Source of the DNA: Chitinophaga silvisoli
Lineage (GTDB): Bacteria > Bacteroidota > Bacteroidia > Chitinophagales > Chitinophagaceae
Assembly: GCF_003412465.1 (NCBI RefSeq)
Contig: NZ_QTJV01000009.1
Span: 186,001-250,000, forward strand
DNA length: 64,000 nt
Direction: 5' to 3'
In this document: positions 9,206 through 18,397 of the stretch, in pieces
Numbering within the stretch: position 1 is the stretch's first letter
Layout of the letters: the number at the start of each line of letters is the position of its first letter
Program-made: the position numbers and the translations under genes
Notes under the pieces: generated by a model
Told to the model about the DNA's origin: nothing
Seen by the model: only the letters and a program-made list of their open reading frames with translations
Databases searched by the model: none

Positions 9206-11128
9206 TTAGATACCCTTTCCATTTGACAGGTCGTTATTATTAATGGTAGTCTTACTCTTATTGATATGACCTGTCAATTTTCCAAAGCTATAATTCATGG
9301 TTATATTAAATGACCTGAAGTAATTCTGCGTATTACTTACCTGGTAAAAGTTACTACCGGTAGTATGCGAAATGCTATGCCTGTACTTTGTAAAAGGATT
9401 ACTCACACCGGCATGCAGGGTTAACTTACCTGCCAGCAGGGATTTGCTGAGGGCAAAAGACGAGGCCACCATCCCATTCGATGTGCCCTGTAAACCTGTA
9501 GGGTTCTTACTTAAGAGCGTACCATCCACGTTGGCCTTCCACCCTTTTTCAAAATTATATACAGTAGAAATATTCAGGGCATATGTCAGCAATTCCTGCT
9601 TTCCTATCCAGAAGTAAATGACATTCCCATTCATATTTAAACTTAAATGCGATGTAAGCGTAAAACCGGCATAGACAAATGCACTCAGGCCGGCTATATC
9701 CCCCGCGTTTGCAAAAGTACTGGTCGTGACCATGGTACTGGAATCATAAGTAGTTACAGGCATATCAGCATTGTGTAACCAGGTATAATCGAGTCCGGCC
9801 ATTTTGCCACCGATATTATATCCTGCACTTACTGAGTGCACAATCACTGGCATCAATGATGGGTTGCCGGTAAATATGAAGTACGGATTCTGCCTGTCTA
9901 CAAATGGATTCAGCCTGTTGATACCAGGGCGTTTCATGCGTTGGGAAAACCCGGCGTTGAATTGATGTTGGTTTTTAAATGTCTTGCTCACACTGATATT
10001 CGGGAAGAAATTATTGTAAGACCTTGTATCGGTAATTGTACGTTCCCATCGCAGGCCACTCTGGAAGCTCCAGCTTCCAAGGCTAAACTGATATGCATGA
10101 TAGGCCGCCAGTACCTGCTGGGTATAATCAAAGTCATCGCTCCTGCTGTCTCTGAAAATTCCTTTTACGCCAGCCTCAATGGTTATCCCCGACAAGGGGT
10201 ATACATAATCAAGCTGCAGCGTATTTTCATGAGCCGACAGCTCATTCGTATTGAGCGAATTATCAAGTTCACCTTCAGTAATACTATGGCGGAAAGAGAT
10301 AGTCAACACCCTGTATCTATTCCGCCTCCCGCTCAGCTGGTAATCCACTACCGCATCCATGCCACTATTCAGGTTACGGTTGGTGCTCTTACCTACATCC
10401 GAAATCCATTTATTGCCCAGCATCCGGCTCTTGTTTATATTGAACCTGGCACTAACAAGATTAAGACTATCCGGCTCAAAACTCCCTTCCAGGCCCAGGT
10501 AAGCTGAGCGCCCATGAGACTTTTCCTGGCTTTCCTGGTTCAGCACACTGCCGGTGATGACATTGGTGCTTACAGGGTTCCAGGTATAATTGCCTCCTGT
10601 AAAGACAGAGCATCCTATTTTTCCCTGCTTCCAGGTAAACGAGGTGCCTGCTCCTGGTCCGCCAACAGGCCACTTGCCTGAAAGGTTCACATTCCCCTTA
10701 AATTCATCCTTTATCCTGGGTATGGTAACAATGTTAATCACTCCTCCTGCTCCTTCCGCATCAAACCTCGCCGGCGGCACAGTATACACTTCAATACGGG
10801 CAATGGTGGATGCAGGCATGCTTTTCAGGATGGTCTTCAGATCCCGGTCAAACATAGCAGAGGGCTTTCCATTGATCAGGACCCTGAAATCGTCATTCCC
10901 TTTCAGGGTCAGTTTATCATCGGCATTTACGGAGAGATAAGGGATCTTTCGCATCAGGTGCAGCAGATCAACAGAGGTATGCTCAGGGTCGGCCTGTACA
11001 TCATACAGGATCATGCCGGCCTTTTGTTTGATCACAGGTTTATCGGCTTTCACTGCTATTTCCTTTAATTGATGGACAGAGGTATCCTGTTGGAAGAACA
11101 TTCCAATCAAAAAGAGTGTAGTAAGCAT
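9206..11128 (-). CDS. Outer-membrane beta-barrel receptor (TonB-dependent receptor-like)
   Basis: A 640-residue protein with a short N-terminal hydrophobic segment and then a plug domain (DFRVLINGKPSAMFDRDLKT; ARIEVYTVPPARFDAEGAGG; GVINIVTI) around residues 30-130. The rest is a beta-barrel rich in alternating aromatic strands, as in the OMP_b-brl_3 family. It lacks the N-terminal carboxypeptidase-regulatory-like domain found in many relatives, so it is at the short end of the family. The start lies 6 bp after the stop of the DUF6249-like gene, so the two are probably cotranscribed from the divergent promoter near 11.5 kb. The ligand is unknown. Confidence 0.75.
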   Translation of the reverse strand: MLTTLFLIGMFFQQDTSVHQLKEIAVKADKPVIKQKAGMILYDVQADPEHTSVDLLHLMRKIPYLSVNADDKLTLKGNDDFRVLINGKPSAMFDRDLKTILKSMPASTIARIEVYTVPPARFDAEGAGGVINIVTIPRIKDEFKGNVNLSGKWPVGGPGAGTSFTWKQGKIGCSVFTGGNYTWNPVSTNVITGSVLNQESQEKSHGRSAYLGLEGSFEPDSLNLVSARFNINKSRMLGNKWISDVGKSTNRNLNSGMDAVVDYQLSGRRNRYRVLTISFRHSITEGELDNSLNTNELSAHENTLQLDYVYPLSGITIEAGVKGIFRDSRSDDFDYTQQVLAAYHAYQFSLGSWSFQSGLRWERTITDTRSYNNFFPNISVSKTFKNQHQFNAGFSQRMKRPGINRLNPFVDRQNPYFIFTGNPSLMPVIVHSVSAGYNIGGKMAGLDYTWLHNADMPVTTYDSSTMVTTSTFANAGDIAGLSAFVYAGFTLTSHLSLNMNGNVIYFWIGKQELLTYALNISTVYNFEKGWKANVDGTLLSKNPTGLQGTSNGMVASSFALSKSLLAGKLTLHAGVSNPFTKYRHSISHTTGSNFYQVSNTQNYFRSFNITMNYSFGKLTGHINKSKTTINNNDLSNGKGI

Positions 11129-11134
11129 GGGAGG

Positions 11135-11455
11135 TTAAGCGCTTCTGCGGGAAATGAGATAGTAAATAATCAGGCTGATGCCGCTAAATAAAAAGACCAT
11201 AGAGAGGTAGCTGGTGTTCTTCTCGACACCCATCGCTTTCAATTGTGCACCGGCCAGGATGCCCAGGGCGATGCCTACTGCCAGCAGGCCATATTTCAGG
11301 GACTGCCCTTCTTTAATAAACATAGAGGCATCTGCTCCTTTTTCCAGAATATTCATTCGCTCCCTGTGCCGGGATACCAGGTAGATATAGGCAATCCCAA
11401 ATATAGCAGCAAATGCAGCTAAAGAAACAATACAATCCCTTGTTATTTCATTCAT
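11135..11455 (-). CDS. DUF6249-type small membrane protein
   Basis: A 106-residue protein with three predicted membrane segments (about 10-26, 52-70 and 80-100) separated by a short cytoplasmic loop, SRHRERMNILEKGADASMF. RERMNILEKG is typical of DUF6249. It is divergent from an ECF sigma factor, and both upstream regions contain mirror-image ECF-like promoter motifs. It is therefore probably a member of that sigma factor's regulon, perhaps an envelope-stress component. The receptor gene follows it. Confidence 0.65.
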   Translation of the reverse strand: MNEITRDCIVSLAAFAAIFGIAYIYLVSRHRERMNILEKGADASMFIKEGQSLKYGLLAVGIALGILAGAQLKAMGVEKNTSYLSMVFLFSGISLIIYYLISRRSA

Positions 11456-11499
11456 ATTCCGTTAGTTTTATTGCTGCCTATATGAGCATCTGGTCAACC

Positions 11500-11544
11500 A
11501 TTTGGTTACAAATTTCTGGTTTTTTATTTTTTTTGTAACCAAAT
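11500..11544. promoter_or_regulatory. Mirror-image ECF-type promoter elements
   Basis: A perfect 13-bp inverted repeat, ATTTGGTTACAAA (11500-11512) and TTTGTAACCAAAT (11532-11544). Read outwards, each arm gives GTAACCAAAT, then 16 nt, then a seven-base box ending ATAGG (TAATAGG on plus at 11561-11567, ATATAGG on minus). The identical spacing suggests two divergent ECF sigma promoters sharing a -35 GTAACC. On the plus side the predicted transcript would start almost at the sigma factor ATG. Confidence 0.5.
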
Positions 11545-11569
11545 AAAGGGAATACGCCACTAATAGGAT

Positions 11570-12103
11570 ATGACGATCAATAATGAGCAGATATATATTA
11601 ACCGGATCAGGGACGGGGACTCTTCTGCATTTTCCTTTATTGTGGACAAATACAAGAATATGGCTTATACCATAGCGCTAAAAATGATCCGGGACCCGGC
11701 AGCAGCAGAAGATGCTACACAGGAGAGTTTCATCAAAGCCTACGAAGCCATAGATACCTACAAAGGAAATGCGAAATTCTCTACATGGCTCTATACGATC
11801 GTCTATAGAACCTGCCTCTCCATTCTCAAACAAAAGAAAACACTGCCCCTGGATGATGAGGAATACAACAACAGGATGGATGATCAGCCCCCCGCGCTGG
11901 AGGCCAGTGAGCAATCAAAGTATATTTCCAGGGCGATCAGTGAACTCCCGGCAACCGAGGCCATCGTGATCACCCTTTATTATATGAACGGGAACTCGGT
12001 CAGGGAAATCAGTAAAATTACCGGTCTGTCAATGCCCAATGTCAAGATCCAGTTGTATAGAGCAAGGAAGAAACTGGAACACAAACTAGCAGGATTATTA
12101 TGA
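11570..12103 (+). CDS. ECF-subfamily RNA polymerase sigma factor
   Basis: A 177-residue sigma factor. Region 2 runs about residues 20-90 (SFIVDKYKNMAYTIALKMI, AAEDATQESFIKAYEAI, FSTWLYTIVYRTCLSILKQ). Region 4 runs about 120-175 (LPATEAIVITLYYMNG, VREISKITGLSMPNVKIQL, RARKKLEHKL). Length and order are normal for RpoE-like ECF factors. The last 4 bp overlap the next gene (ATGA), which probably encodes its antagonist. The mirrored GTAACC elements upstream suggest autoregulation. Confidence 0.9.
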   Translation: MTINNEQIYINRIRDGDSSAFSFIVDKYKNMAYTIALKMIRDPAAAEDATQESFIKAYEAIDTYKGNAKFSTWLYTIVYRTCLSILKQKKTLPLDDEEYNNRMDDQPPALEASEQSKYISRAISELPATEAIVITLYYMNGNSVREISKITGLSMPNVKIQLYRARKKLEHKLAGLL

Positions 12104-12429
12104 AACTAGATAAACTTTTAAAAACAGTGGAACAGGATCAGCCCTCTGCTGATTTCACCAGGAAGGTAATGAACGCCTTGCCGCAAAGGAAAAAAACGCA
12201 GCCACTCATCAGTAAAAAAACGGGTTGGACAATTGCTGCAGGTATTGCGGCCTGCATAGGTTTGCTTTTAATTACAAATACACCTTCTACAACCCACCAA
12301 AGCTGGATGAGTCAGATCTTCGCCTTATTGCATTCTGATTACTTCCTCGTCATCCCTATTGTGCTGGCCGTTAGTCTTATATTGTGCCTGGATTATTCGC
12401 TACAGATATTGAGAAATCGTTTCTCTTAG
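12100..12429 (+). CDS. Putative membrane anti-sigma factor
   Basis: A 109-residue protein with a short cytoplasmic N-terminus (KLLKTVEQDQPSADFTRKVM) and two membrane segments (about 43-60 and 80-102). It has no recognisable zinc anti-sigma motif. Its overlap with the ECF sigma gene and the QPSADFTRKVMN style seen in Bacteroidota anti-sigma-like proteins support the role, but this is inference from context. Its 3' end overlaps the convergent response regulator gene by 30 bp. Confidence 0.5.
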   Translation: MKLDKLLKTVEQDQPSADFTRKVMNALPQRKKTQPLISKKTGWTIAAGIAACIGLLLITNTPSTTHQSWMSQIFALLHSDYFLVIPIVLAVSLILCLDYSLQILRNRFS

Positions 12430-12750
12430 TGTCTTCAATAAAAATGGCTTAATAATAGCGCCTGCTGCCCCTACTTCGGCTGCTGCTTCCTTTACTTCCG
12501 GGTATGCAGACATAATCAATACAGGTACTTCTTTATAGGTGTCATCACCTTTTATAAAGCGGCAAAGCTCAATTCCATTCGTGCCTGAAATATTCCTGTC
12601 TAATACAAAGAGATCCGGAGCTGTTACTTCTTTTTGTAAAATGGCCTGGCCTGTCGCATACATCTGTATCTCATAGTTCTCCATTGATAGCGCCAAGGCA
12701 AATGCATCCCGGATGGGTTCGTCATCCTCTATCAGGATTATTTTTTTCAT
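12400..12750 (-). CDS. Single-domain response regulator (CheY-like)
   Basis: A 116-residue receiver domain with no output domain. The acidic pair is D9/D10 (LIEDDEP), the phospho-acceptor D51 (FVLDRN), the switch Ser S81 (IMSAYP) and the conserved Lys K101 (IIKPF). The start at 12750 (MKKIILIEDD) fits the family better than an in-frame ATG six codons upstream at 12768. No kinase is adjacent. It overlaps the convergent putative anti-sigma gene. Confidence 0.85.
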   Translation of the reverse strand: MKKIILIEDDEPIRDAFALALSMENYEIQMYATGQAILQKEVTAPDLFVLDRNISGTNGIELCRFIKGDDTYKEVPVLIMSAYPEVKEAAAEVGAAGAIIKPFLLKTLRETISQYL

Positions 12751-12904
12751 GCCTGTGTCTTTGCCCACAAGGTCTTTAAAAACTTTGGTTTATTTGTCAA
12801 TCTCATCCTGGCCCGTACATTTTAGGCAGTTACTAAACGAAAATAAAATAAAAATGGCCTGGACCATTCCAGACCATTTCAATAATCAAACTGCCATGTG
12901 TGAT

Positions 12905-13609
12905 TTATTTCTTTACATTGATACTATGCGTTACAATGTGTACAACTGATTTATAAGGCTTGTCATGATGCGTACCTGCTGATTTCTCTGTATAAGAAGC
13001 TTCCAGGAGGTATTGCCCTGCCTGTAATGGAGTAAAACCAGCTACCCCGTTTGTACCGCTTTTCAATTCCTTCACCCATCCGTCAGCTGAGATGACTTCT
13101 ACTTTAGCATCTGCCAGTGGCGCTTTATTTTTATATACTGTCACGGGCACACTGCCAAAGCCTTTCGGCTCCTCCGCAGCAGGTACTATTGACAATAAAG
13201 TACCGCCTGCCAGTTGGGAGGCACTCTCCTTACCTACTACCACCGTAGCAGTCGCATAGTATTCTATCTTTGTTTCTCCGTATATTGTCTCCACGGTATG
13301 ACTGATCGTTAAGGTATAAGTACCTTCTGCAGCAGGTGTAAACTGGCCATTCAGGCTTCGGCCGTCTGCCTTGAGGTTAATTTCCTCGCGGGCACCTGCA
13401 GGGGTGATCACAAACAATTTAACATCCTTCATATTGCTGAACCAGTTGCTGACAGAGTCTCTTTCATTTGCGGCATATTCTCCCAGAAAGACCCGTACCT
13501 CCTGTGGCTTGTTCTTAGTGCCTTTCAGGGCGGTTTCAATCCAGACTGCATGGGCAGATGCCAAAAAAGCGCACAACAGAAGCGCAATACTGAGGGTGAT
13601 CTTCTTCAT
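12905..13609 (-). CDS. Periplasmic DUF4198 domain protein
   Basis: A 234-residue secreted protein with signal peptide MKKITLSIALLLCAFLASAHA followed at once by VWIE, the usual mature start of DUF4198 proteins. A C-terminal Ig/transthyretin-like part (PLADAKVEVISADGWVKELK, GVAGFTPLQAGQYLLEASY) is also typical. Some relatives accompany nickel or cobalt uptake, but no transporter lies nearby. A His-containing stretch (SAGTHHDKPYK) near the C-terminus might bind metal. Divergent from the FecR gene. Confidence 0.65.
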   Translation of the reverse strand: MKKITLSIALLLCAFLASAHAVWIETALKGTKNKPQEVRVFLGEYAANERDSVSNWFSNMKDVKLFVITPAGAREEINLKADGRSLNGQFTPAAEGTYTLTISHTVETIYGETKIEYYATATVVVGKESASQLAGGTLLSIVPAAEEPKGFGSVPVTVYKNKAPLADAKVEVISADGWVKELKSGTNGVAGFTPLQAGQYLLEASYTEKSAGTHHDKPYKSVVHIVTHSINVKK

Positions 13610-13780
13610 TTTGAGTGAAATTTTGCCGCAAAATGCATAAATCCGGATGGATGAGGTACGCTAATCGGAAATTTCATTTACGCAAAAGGGAAATTTGTGC
13701 GCCCACAGACCAGAAAAAAAATTTTTAAAAACCTATATGACCTTTTCAACCCTTTCTTGTCTTTAAAATATACCACCATA

Positions 13781-14851
13781 ATGAAGGAAAATCAATCACT
13801 AATCGAACTACTGGAGAAATATCAGGCGGGGACAATATCTGAAGAAGAAAAATCGAGGCTGGAATCCTGGTATAATCAGGAGGCTGCCGCAAAAACAGCT
13901 TCTATAGATAATGATGACGTACAGGAAAGCCTGCAACGCATCAGGGCCGGCTTGCCCCTGCCAAAGCAGGTGAGCATCTGGCCGCGATTGACTGCTGCCG
14001 CAGCTGTGCTATTATTGGCGGGAGCTACCCTGCTCTATTTTACACATAAACCAGCAGAGCATGTACTGGCCAGCAAAGCAGCGCCTGACATCCATCCCGG
14101 TGGTAACCGTGCTATCCTGCAACTGGCCTCCGGCCAGCAAATAGCGCTAAACGGCCAGCAGCAAGGTATTGTAGTCAAAGGGAAACAGGTACTATATAAA
14201 GATGGGAATGAGGTCACCAACGCTGTAGCAACCAACACTATTCAATATATGCAACTGATCACCCCAAGGGGTGGTCAATACCAGATTACTCTGCCGGATG
14301 GCACCCAGGTATGGCTCAATTCCGCCAGCAAGCTGACGTATCCGGATCATTTCGAGGGGGAAAAACGACAAGTGGAATTGGATGGTGAAGCCTACTTCGC
14401 TGTCAGCAAGGGCACACAACCCTTTATTGTTAAGAGCCGTGGACAGGAAGTGTATGTATTGGGTACAGAATTTAATATCATGGCCTATGCCGACGAACAC
14501 GACATTCAGACTGCCCTGGTATCCGGTGCGGTGAAGGTAAACGAAACCCTGCTTAAACCAGGTTTTGAAGCTCATTATTCACCTGAAGGTATCCAGGTAG
14601 TACAATCAGATCTGCAAGTAGTAACAGCCTGGAAAAACGGCCTTTTTTACTTCAGGGATGCCAGTTTACAAACCGTCATGAAACAGCTGCAACGCTGGTA
14701 TGATATAGAAGTTACCTATCAATCAAATCGAAAAGGAGATGAATTTAATGGACAAATACCGCGGGACAAACCGCTGCAAAAGGTTTTGGAGATTTTAAAA
14801 CTTTCAGGGATCAACTTTAAAATGGATGGCCGACAATTAATCGTATACTAA
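13781..14851 (+). CDS. FecR-family anti-sigma factor
   Basis: The ATG at 13781 (MKENQSLIELLEKYQAGTIS) is chosen over an in-frame GTG at 13697 because the FecR N-terminal cytoplasmic domain begins there. The 356-residue product has one membrane segment (about residues 71-90, LTAAAAVLLLAGATLLYF). A periplasmic FecR domain follows (MQLITPRGGQYQITLPDGTQVWLN, ELDGEAYFAV, VYVLGTEFNIMAY), then a C-terminal DUF4974/STN-like domain ending LKLSGINFKMDGRQLIVY. It precedes a SusC with an STN signalling domain, so it should relay transporter occupancy to an ECF sigma factor. No sigma gene lies directly upstream; the nearest fitting one is at 23337, beyond the operon. Confidence 0.85.
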   Translation: MKENQSLIELLEKYQAGTISEEEKSRLESWYNQEAAAKTASIDNDDVQESLQRIRAGLPLPKQVSIWPRLTAAAAVLLLAGATLLYFTHKPAEHVLASKAAPDIHPGGNRAILQLASGQQIALNGQQQGIVVKGKQVLYKDGNEVTNAVATNTIQYMQLITPRGGQYQITLPDGTQVWLNSASKLTYPDHFEGEKRQVELDGEAYFAVSKGTQPFIVKSRGQEVYVLGTEFNIMAYADEHDIQTALVSGAVKVNETLLKPGFEAHYSPEGIQVVQSDLQVVTAWKNGLFYFRDASLQTVMKQLQRWYDIEVTYQSNRKGDEFNGQIPRDKPLQKVLEILKLSGINFKMDGRQLIVY

Positions 14852-14936
14852 CTTATTAAACATGAACATCGTATCTCGCCCGCCGTGATAAATATTTTAT
14901 TTATCTGATTTCTCGCGTACCACAACGAAGAAAAAA

Positions 14937-15009
14937 GCTGGTAAGTGCAGCAACACCTACCAGCGGAAAACAATGCCTTGCTATCCCGCATGTCGAAGGG
15001 CCGGATAGC
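14937..15009 (+). promoter_or_regulatory. Two hairpins in the susC leader
   Basis: GCTGGTA (14937-14943) pairs with TACCAGC (14958-14964), extended by GTG/CAC across one mismatch. GCTATCC (14980-14986) pairs with GGATAGC (15003-15009). The second ends 8 nt before the susC ATG, so it could cover the ribosome-binding region. Possible attenuation or translational control; no T run follows. Confidence 0.4.
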
Positions 15010-15017
15010 GACTGGCT

Positions 15018-18000
15018 ATGCTTTTATTAAAATCAACCAAAAGTATGCTTTTTAATCTTTGGGCTAAAAACTTTATTAGCCGGAAATCGCTGTGTGCCAG
15101 CGTTTCACTAGTCCTGGTACTCATTTTTTTAGGTAGTCAGGCTTTTTCACAGGTCACTATCTCAGCCAAAAACATTCCTCTCGATCAGGCATTCGACCAA
15201 CTTAGTAAACAGACAGGCTATACTTTCTTTTACAACAACAAAGACATCCGCAAACTTGGGAAAGTAGATGTAGCATTTAAAAACGTAAGCCTGGAAACAG
15301 CTATGGGACAACTGTTAAAAGGCCTGCCGCTCAACTGGCATATCGTAGACAAAACAGTCGTAATCAGGGGCACTACACCTACCCCCGTTCAGGATACACT
15401 GAAAGAAATAACAGGTATCGTCCGCAACCGGCTCAATGAACCGCTGCCCCGTGTAAGCATCCGGGTACAAAATGAAGTCTACCAAACTAATAATGAGGGG
15501 GAGTTCAAAATAAAAATGGTAGATGAAAATACACCCATCTCCTTTAGCTTCATCGGTTATCAGTCCGCCGTATACAGAGCCGGACAGGCTAAAAACGGCC
15601 GGCTCAATGTCGTACTCGATGATTCTAAAATCGGACTGAACGAAGTAGTCGTAAACGGTTACCAGGAAATACACCGCGACAACTATACAGGTACTGCTGT
15701 AGTAGTAAGCGGGGAAAAACTGAAGGAACTAAGTCCGCAAAACCTCCTGCAGGGTATGCAAATGGTGGATCCCTCCTTCAAGATCCTCAACAACAATTTC
15801 AATGGTTCCAACCCGAATAGTATGCCGGTGATCAATGTGAGAGGCTCCTCTGCCCTGCCCACGGGTAGTGATGGCATACTGAGAAGGGATAATATTACCA
15901 GCTCTGTAAACCTGCCGGCATTTATCCTGGATGGCTATGAAGTAAGCCTGGAAAAAGTATTTGACCTGGATATGAACCGCATCGCCTCTGTCACCCTGCT
16001 CAAAGATGCGGCAGCTACTGCCATCTATGGCTCCCGTGCGGCAAACGGTGTCCTGGTCATTACTACCAAAGTTCCTGCCAATGGGAAACTGCAGGTTACC
16101 TACAATCATGAAACCAATGTCAATGGCCCGGATCTTACAGATTATCATGTATTAAATGCCAGCCAGAAATTAAATTACGAAGTGCAGGCCGGTGTTTATG
16201 ATGCTAACCAACAAAATGTACCACAGGATGCCCTGGATGAACTCTACTACGAGAAATTAAAAAATGTAGCAGGTGGTGTGAACACCTATTGGCTCTCCCA
16301 ACCCCTGCGCACAGCAGTTGGTCAGAAGCATGGCGTTTACCTGCAGGGCGGTGCCGAGCATTTCAGGTATGGCATCGATCTCCGCTACCAGACACGCCCC
16401 GGTGTTATGAAAGGATCCTCCCGTGATCAATATTCCGGTGGTATGAACTTTAGCTATAACCTGAGTAACCGGATCAAATTTCAGAATGAACTCACCATCA
16501 CACAGGTAAAGGCAAAGGAATCGCCCTATGGCAGTTTTTCAGATTATGTAAAAACCAACCCTTACTACCGCCTTACTGACGATAACGGGAATATGCTGCG
16601 TGAACTGGAAACATGGAGTGACAGGAATGGCAGCGGCGGTGCCTATCAATACGACCATGTGCTGAATCCAATGTATAATTCTACCCTCAGCAGTTTTAAT
16701 AATAATAACTATACAGAGATCATCGACAACTTTGCCGCTGAATTCGAAATTGCCAAAGGCCTGCGCGTAAGGGGACAAATGAGCATGACCAGCCGGCAAA
16801 CAAATGGTGACAATTTTCTCTCTCCCCTGGCAAATGAGTTCTACTTCTATGCCGCCTCCGAAACTGATCAGAAAGGTTCCTATACCAGCAGTAAAACAAA
16901 AGAAACTTACTGGGATGGAAATATCCGTCTGAACTATGTAAAGCAACTGCAGGATCATAGTATTAACCTGGTAGCAGGTGCCAATATCAGGACCGAACTG
17001 TCCGACTATTCATCTTTTACAGCTATTGGATTTCCTAATGACCGCTTTACCAGCGTAGGCTTTGCCAAGGGATATGCCGATGGTGCTCATCCCAGCAGCG
17101 ATATCCAAAAGTCAAGGTTGTTCGGCGACTTTATCAGCACTAACTATTCTTATAAAGACAGGTACCTGATGGATGCCACTGTTCGTACAGATGGCTCTTC
17201 CAAATTTGGTACGGACAACAGGCTGGCTCCTTTCTGGTCCCTGGGTGTGGGATGGAACCTGCACAAAGAAGCCTGGTTCGACAACTCTGCCATCAGCCAG
17301 TTAAGACTCCGCTTTACCACAGGTCTCACCGGTTCTGTACAATTCAGTCCCTATTTATCCCGCACTACCTATACCTACAACCAGGACAACTGGTATTCAT
17401 CCGGCATCGGGGCTACTGTCAACAATTACGGGAATAATAACCTGGGCTGGCAGAAAACCCGGAGCACAGATTTTGGCTTTGACCTGGGATTGTTTCACGA
17501 CAGGATCTTCCTCTCTCCCCGTATTTACTATAAGCTCACGAAAGACCTGCTCGCTGATATCAGCATCGCCCCTTCTACCGGCTTCGGCTCATACAAGGAG
17601 AACCTGGGCGATATGGAGAACCGGGGCGTTGAACTCAGTCTGCGTGCTGTCGTAGTACAAAATAAAGACTGGGGGGTAAACATCTATGCCAACCTCGTAC
17701 ACAACACGAACAAAATCGTTCGTATTTCCAATTCCCTGGAAGCATACAATGATAAGGTAAACCAGGAACAGGCAAACAACCCTAATTACAAAGGCGTACC
17801 ATTGCTCCGCTACAAAGAAGGACAATCCTATGATGCTATTTATGCTGTTCGCTCACTGGGCATTGATCCTGAAAACGGGAAAGAGGTTTTCCTGAAAAGG
17901 GATGGAACACTCACCTATCAATGGGATGCACGCGATGTAAGAGTGGTAGGTGATGCTACCCCGTTTGCCCAGGGTTCATTCGGAGGCACATTTCACTACA

Positions 18001-18392
18001 GGAAATTCATGATGAGCCTGAACTTCCAGACAGAGTTTGGCGGCGATATTTACAACCAGACCCTGGTAGACAGGGTTGAAAATGCCAACCCACGCTATAA
18101 TGTAGACAGCCGCGTGCTTGCTGAGAAATGGAAGAAACCCGGTGACAGAACATTTTACAAAAGCATCACCGACTGGGGCCAGACACAGGTATCCTCCCGC
18201 TTCATTCAACCAAACAATGTATTGTCGCTACAATCTGTTTACTGCTCCTATGACCTGCGTATAGTAAAGAGAATGGTACGACTGGGAATGACCGCGAATG
18301 ACATCCTCCGCTGGTCATCAGTAGAACAGGAAAGAGGGATTGATTATCCCTTTGCTCGAAGTGTCACCTTTTCATTACAAGCTCAATTCTGA
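15018..18392 (+). CDS. SusC/RagA-family TonB-dependent outer-membrane transporter with STN domain
   Basis: An 1124-residue protein. After a signal peptide comes an STN domain (about 50-120: ISAKNIPLDQAFDQLSKQTG; FKNVSLETAMGQLL), then a carboxypeptidase-regulatory-like domain (about 130-210), a plug (LNEVVVNGYQ, VRGSSALP, VTLLKDAAATAIYGSRAANG) and a 22-strand-type barrel ending in LQAQF. The STN domain indicates FecR/ECF sigma signalling. The start at 15018 could also be 15045 (MLFNLWAKNF). It overlaps no gene and is followed after 5 bp by susD. The imported ligand is unknown; no polysaccharide-degrading enzyme is in the operon. Confidence 0.92.
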   Translation: MLLLKSTKSMLFNLWAKNFISRKSLCASVSLVLVLIFLGSQAFSQVTISAKNIPLDQAFDQLSKQTGYTFFYNNKDIRKLGKVDVAFKNVSLETAMGQLLKGLPLNWHIVDKTVVIRGTTPTPVQDTLKEITGIVRNRLNEPLPRVSIRVQNEVYQTNNEGEFKIKMVDENTPISFSFIGYQSAVYRAGQAKNGRLNVVLDDSKIGLNEVVVNGYQEIHRDNYTGTAVVVSGEKLKELSPQNLLQGMQMVDPSFKILNNNFNGSNPNSMPVINVRGSSALPTGSDGILRRDNITSSVNLPAFILDGYEVSLEKVFDLDMNRIASVTLLKDAAATAIYGSRAANGVLVITTKVPANGKLQVTYNHETNVNGPDLTDYHVLNASQKLNYEVQAGVYDANQQNVPQDALDELYYEKLKNVAGGVNTYWLSQPLRTAVGQKHGVYLQGGAEHFRYGIDLRYQTRPGVMKGSSRDQYSGGMNFSYNLSNRIKFQNELTITQVKAKESPYGSFSDYVKTNPYYRLTDDNGNMLRELETWSDRNGSGGAYQYDHVLNPMYNSTLSSFNNNNYTEIIDNFAAEFEIAKGLRVRGQMSMTSRQTNGDNFLSPLANEFYFYAASETDQKGSYTSSKTKETYWDGNIRLNYVKQLQDHSINLVAGANIRTELSDYSSFTAIGFPNDRFTSVGFAKGYADGAHPSSDIQKSRLFGDFISTNYSYKDRYLMDATVRTDGSSKFGTDNRLAPFWSLGVGWNLHKEAWFDNSAISQLRLRFTTGLTGSVQFSPYLSRTTYTYNQDNWYSSGIGATVNNYGNNNLGWQKTRSTDFGFDLGLFHDRIFLSPRIYYKLTKDLLADISIAPSTGFGSYKENLGDMENRGVELSLRAVVVQNKDWGVNIYANLVHNTNKIVRISNSLEAYNDKVNQEQANNPNYKGVPLLRYKEGQSYDAIYAVRSLGIDPENGKEVFLKRDGTLTYQWDARDVRVVGDATPFAQGSFGGTFHYRKFMMSLNFQTEFGGDIYNQTLVDRVENANPRYNVDSRVLAEKWKKPGDRTFYKSITDWGQTQVSSRFIQPNNVLSLQSVYCSYDLRIVKRMVRLGMTANDILRWSSVEQERGIDYPFARSVTFSLQAQF

Positions 18393-18397
18393 TTATC

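Noticed and set aside
9941..10507. Long open frame opposite the outer-membrane receptor gene
   Set aside because: It lies antisense within a clear beta-barrel gene, has no recognisable domain and its composition follows the opposite frame.
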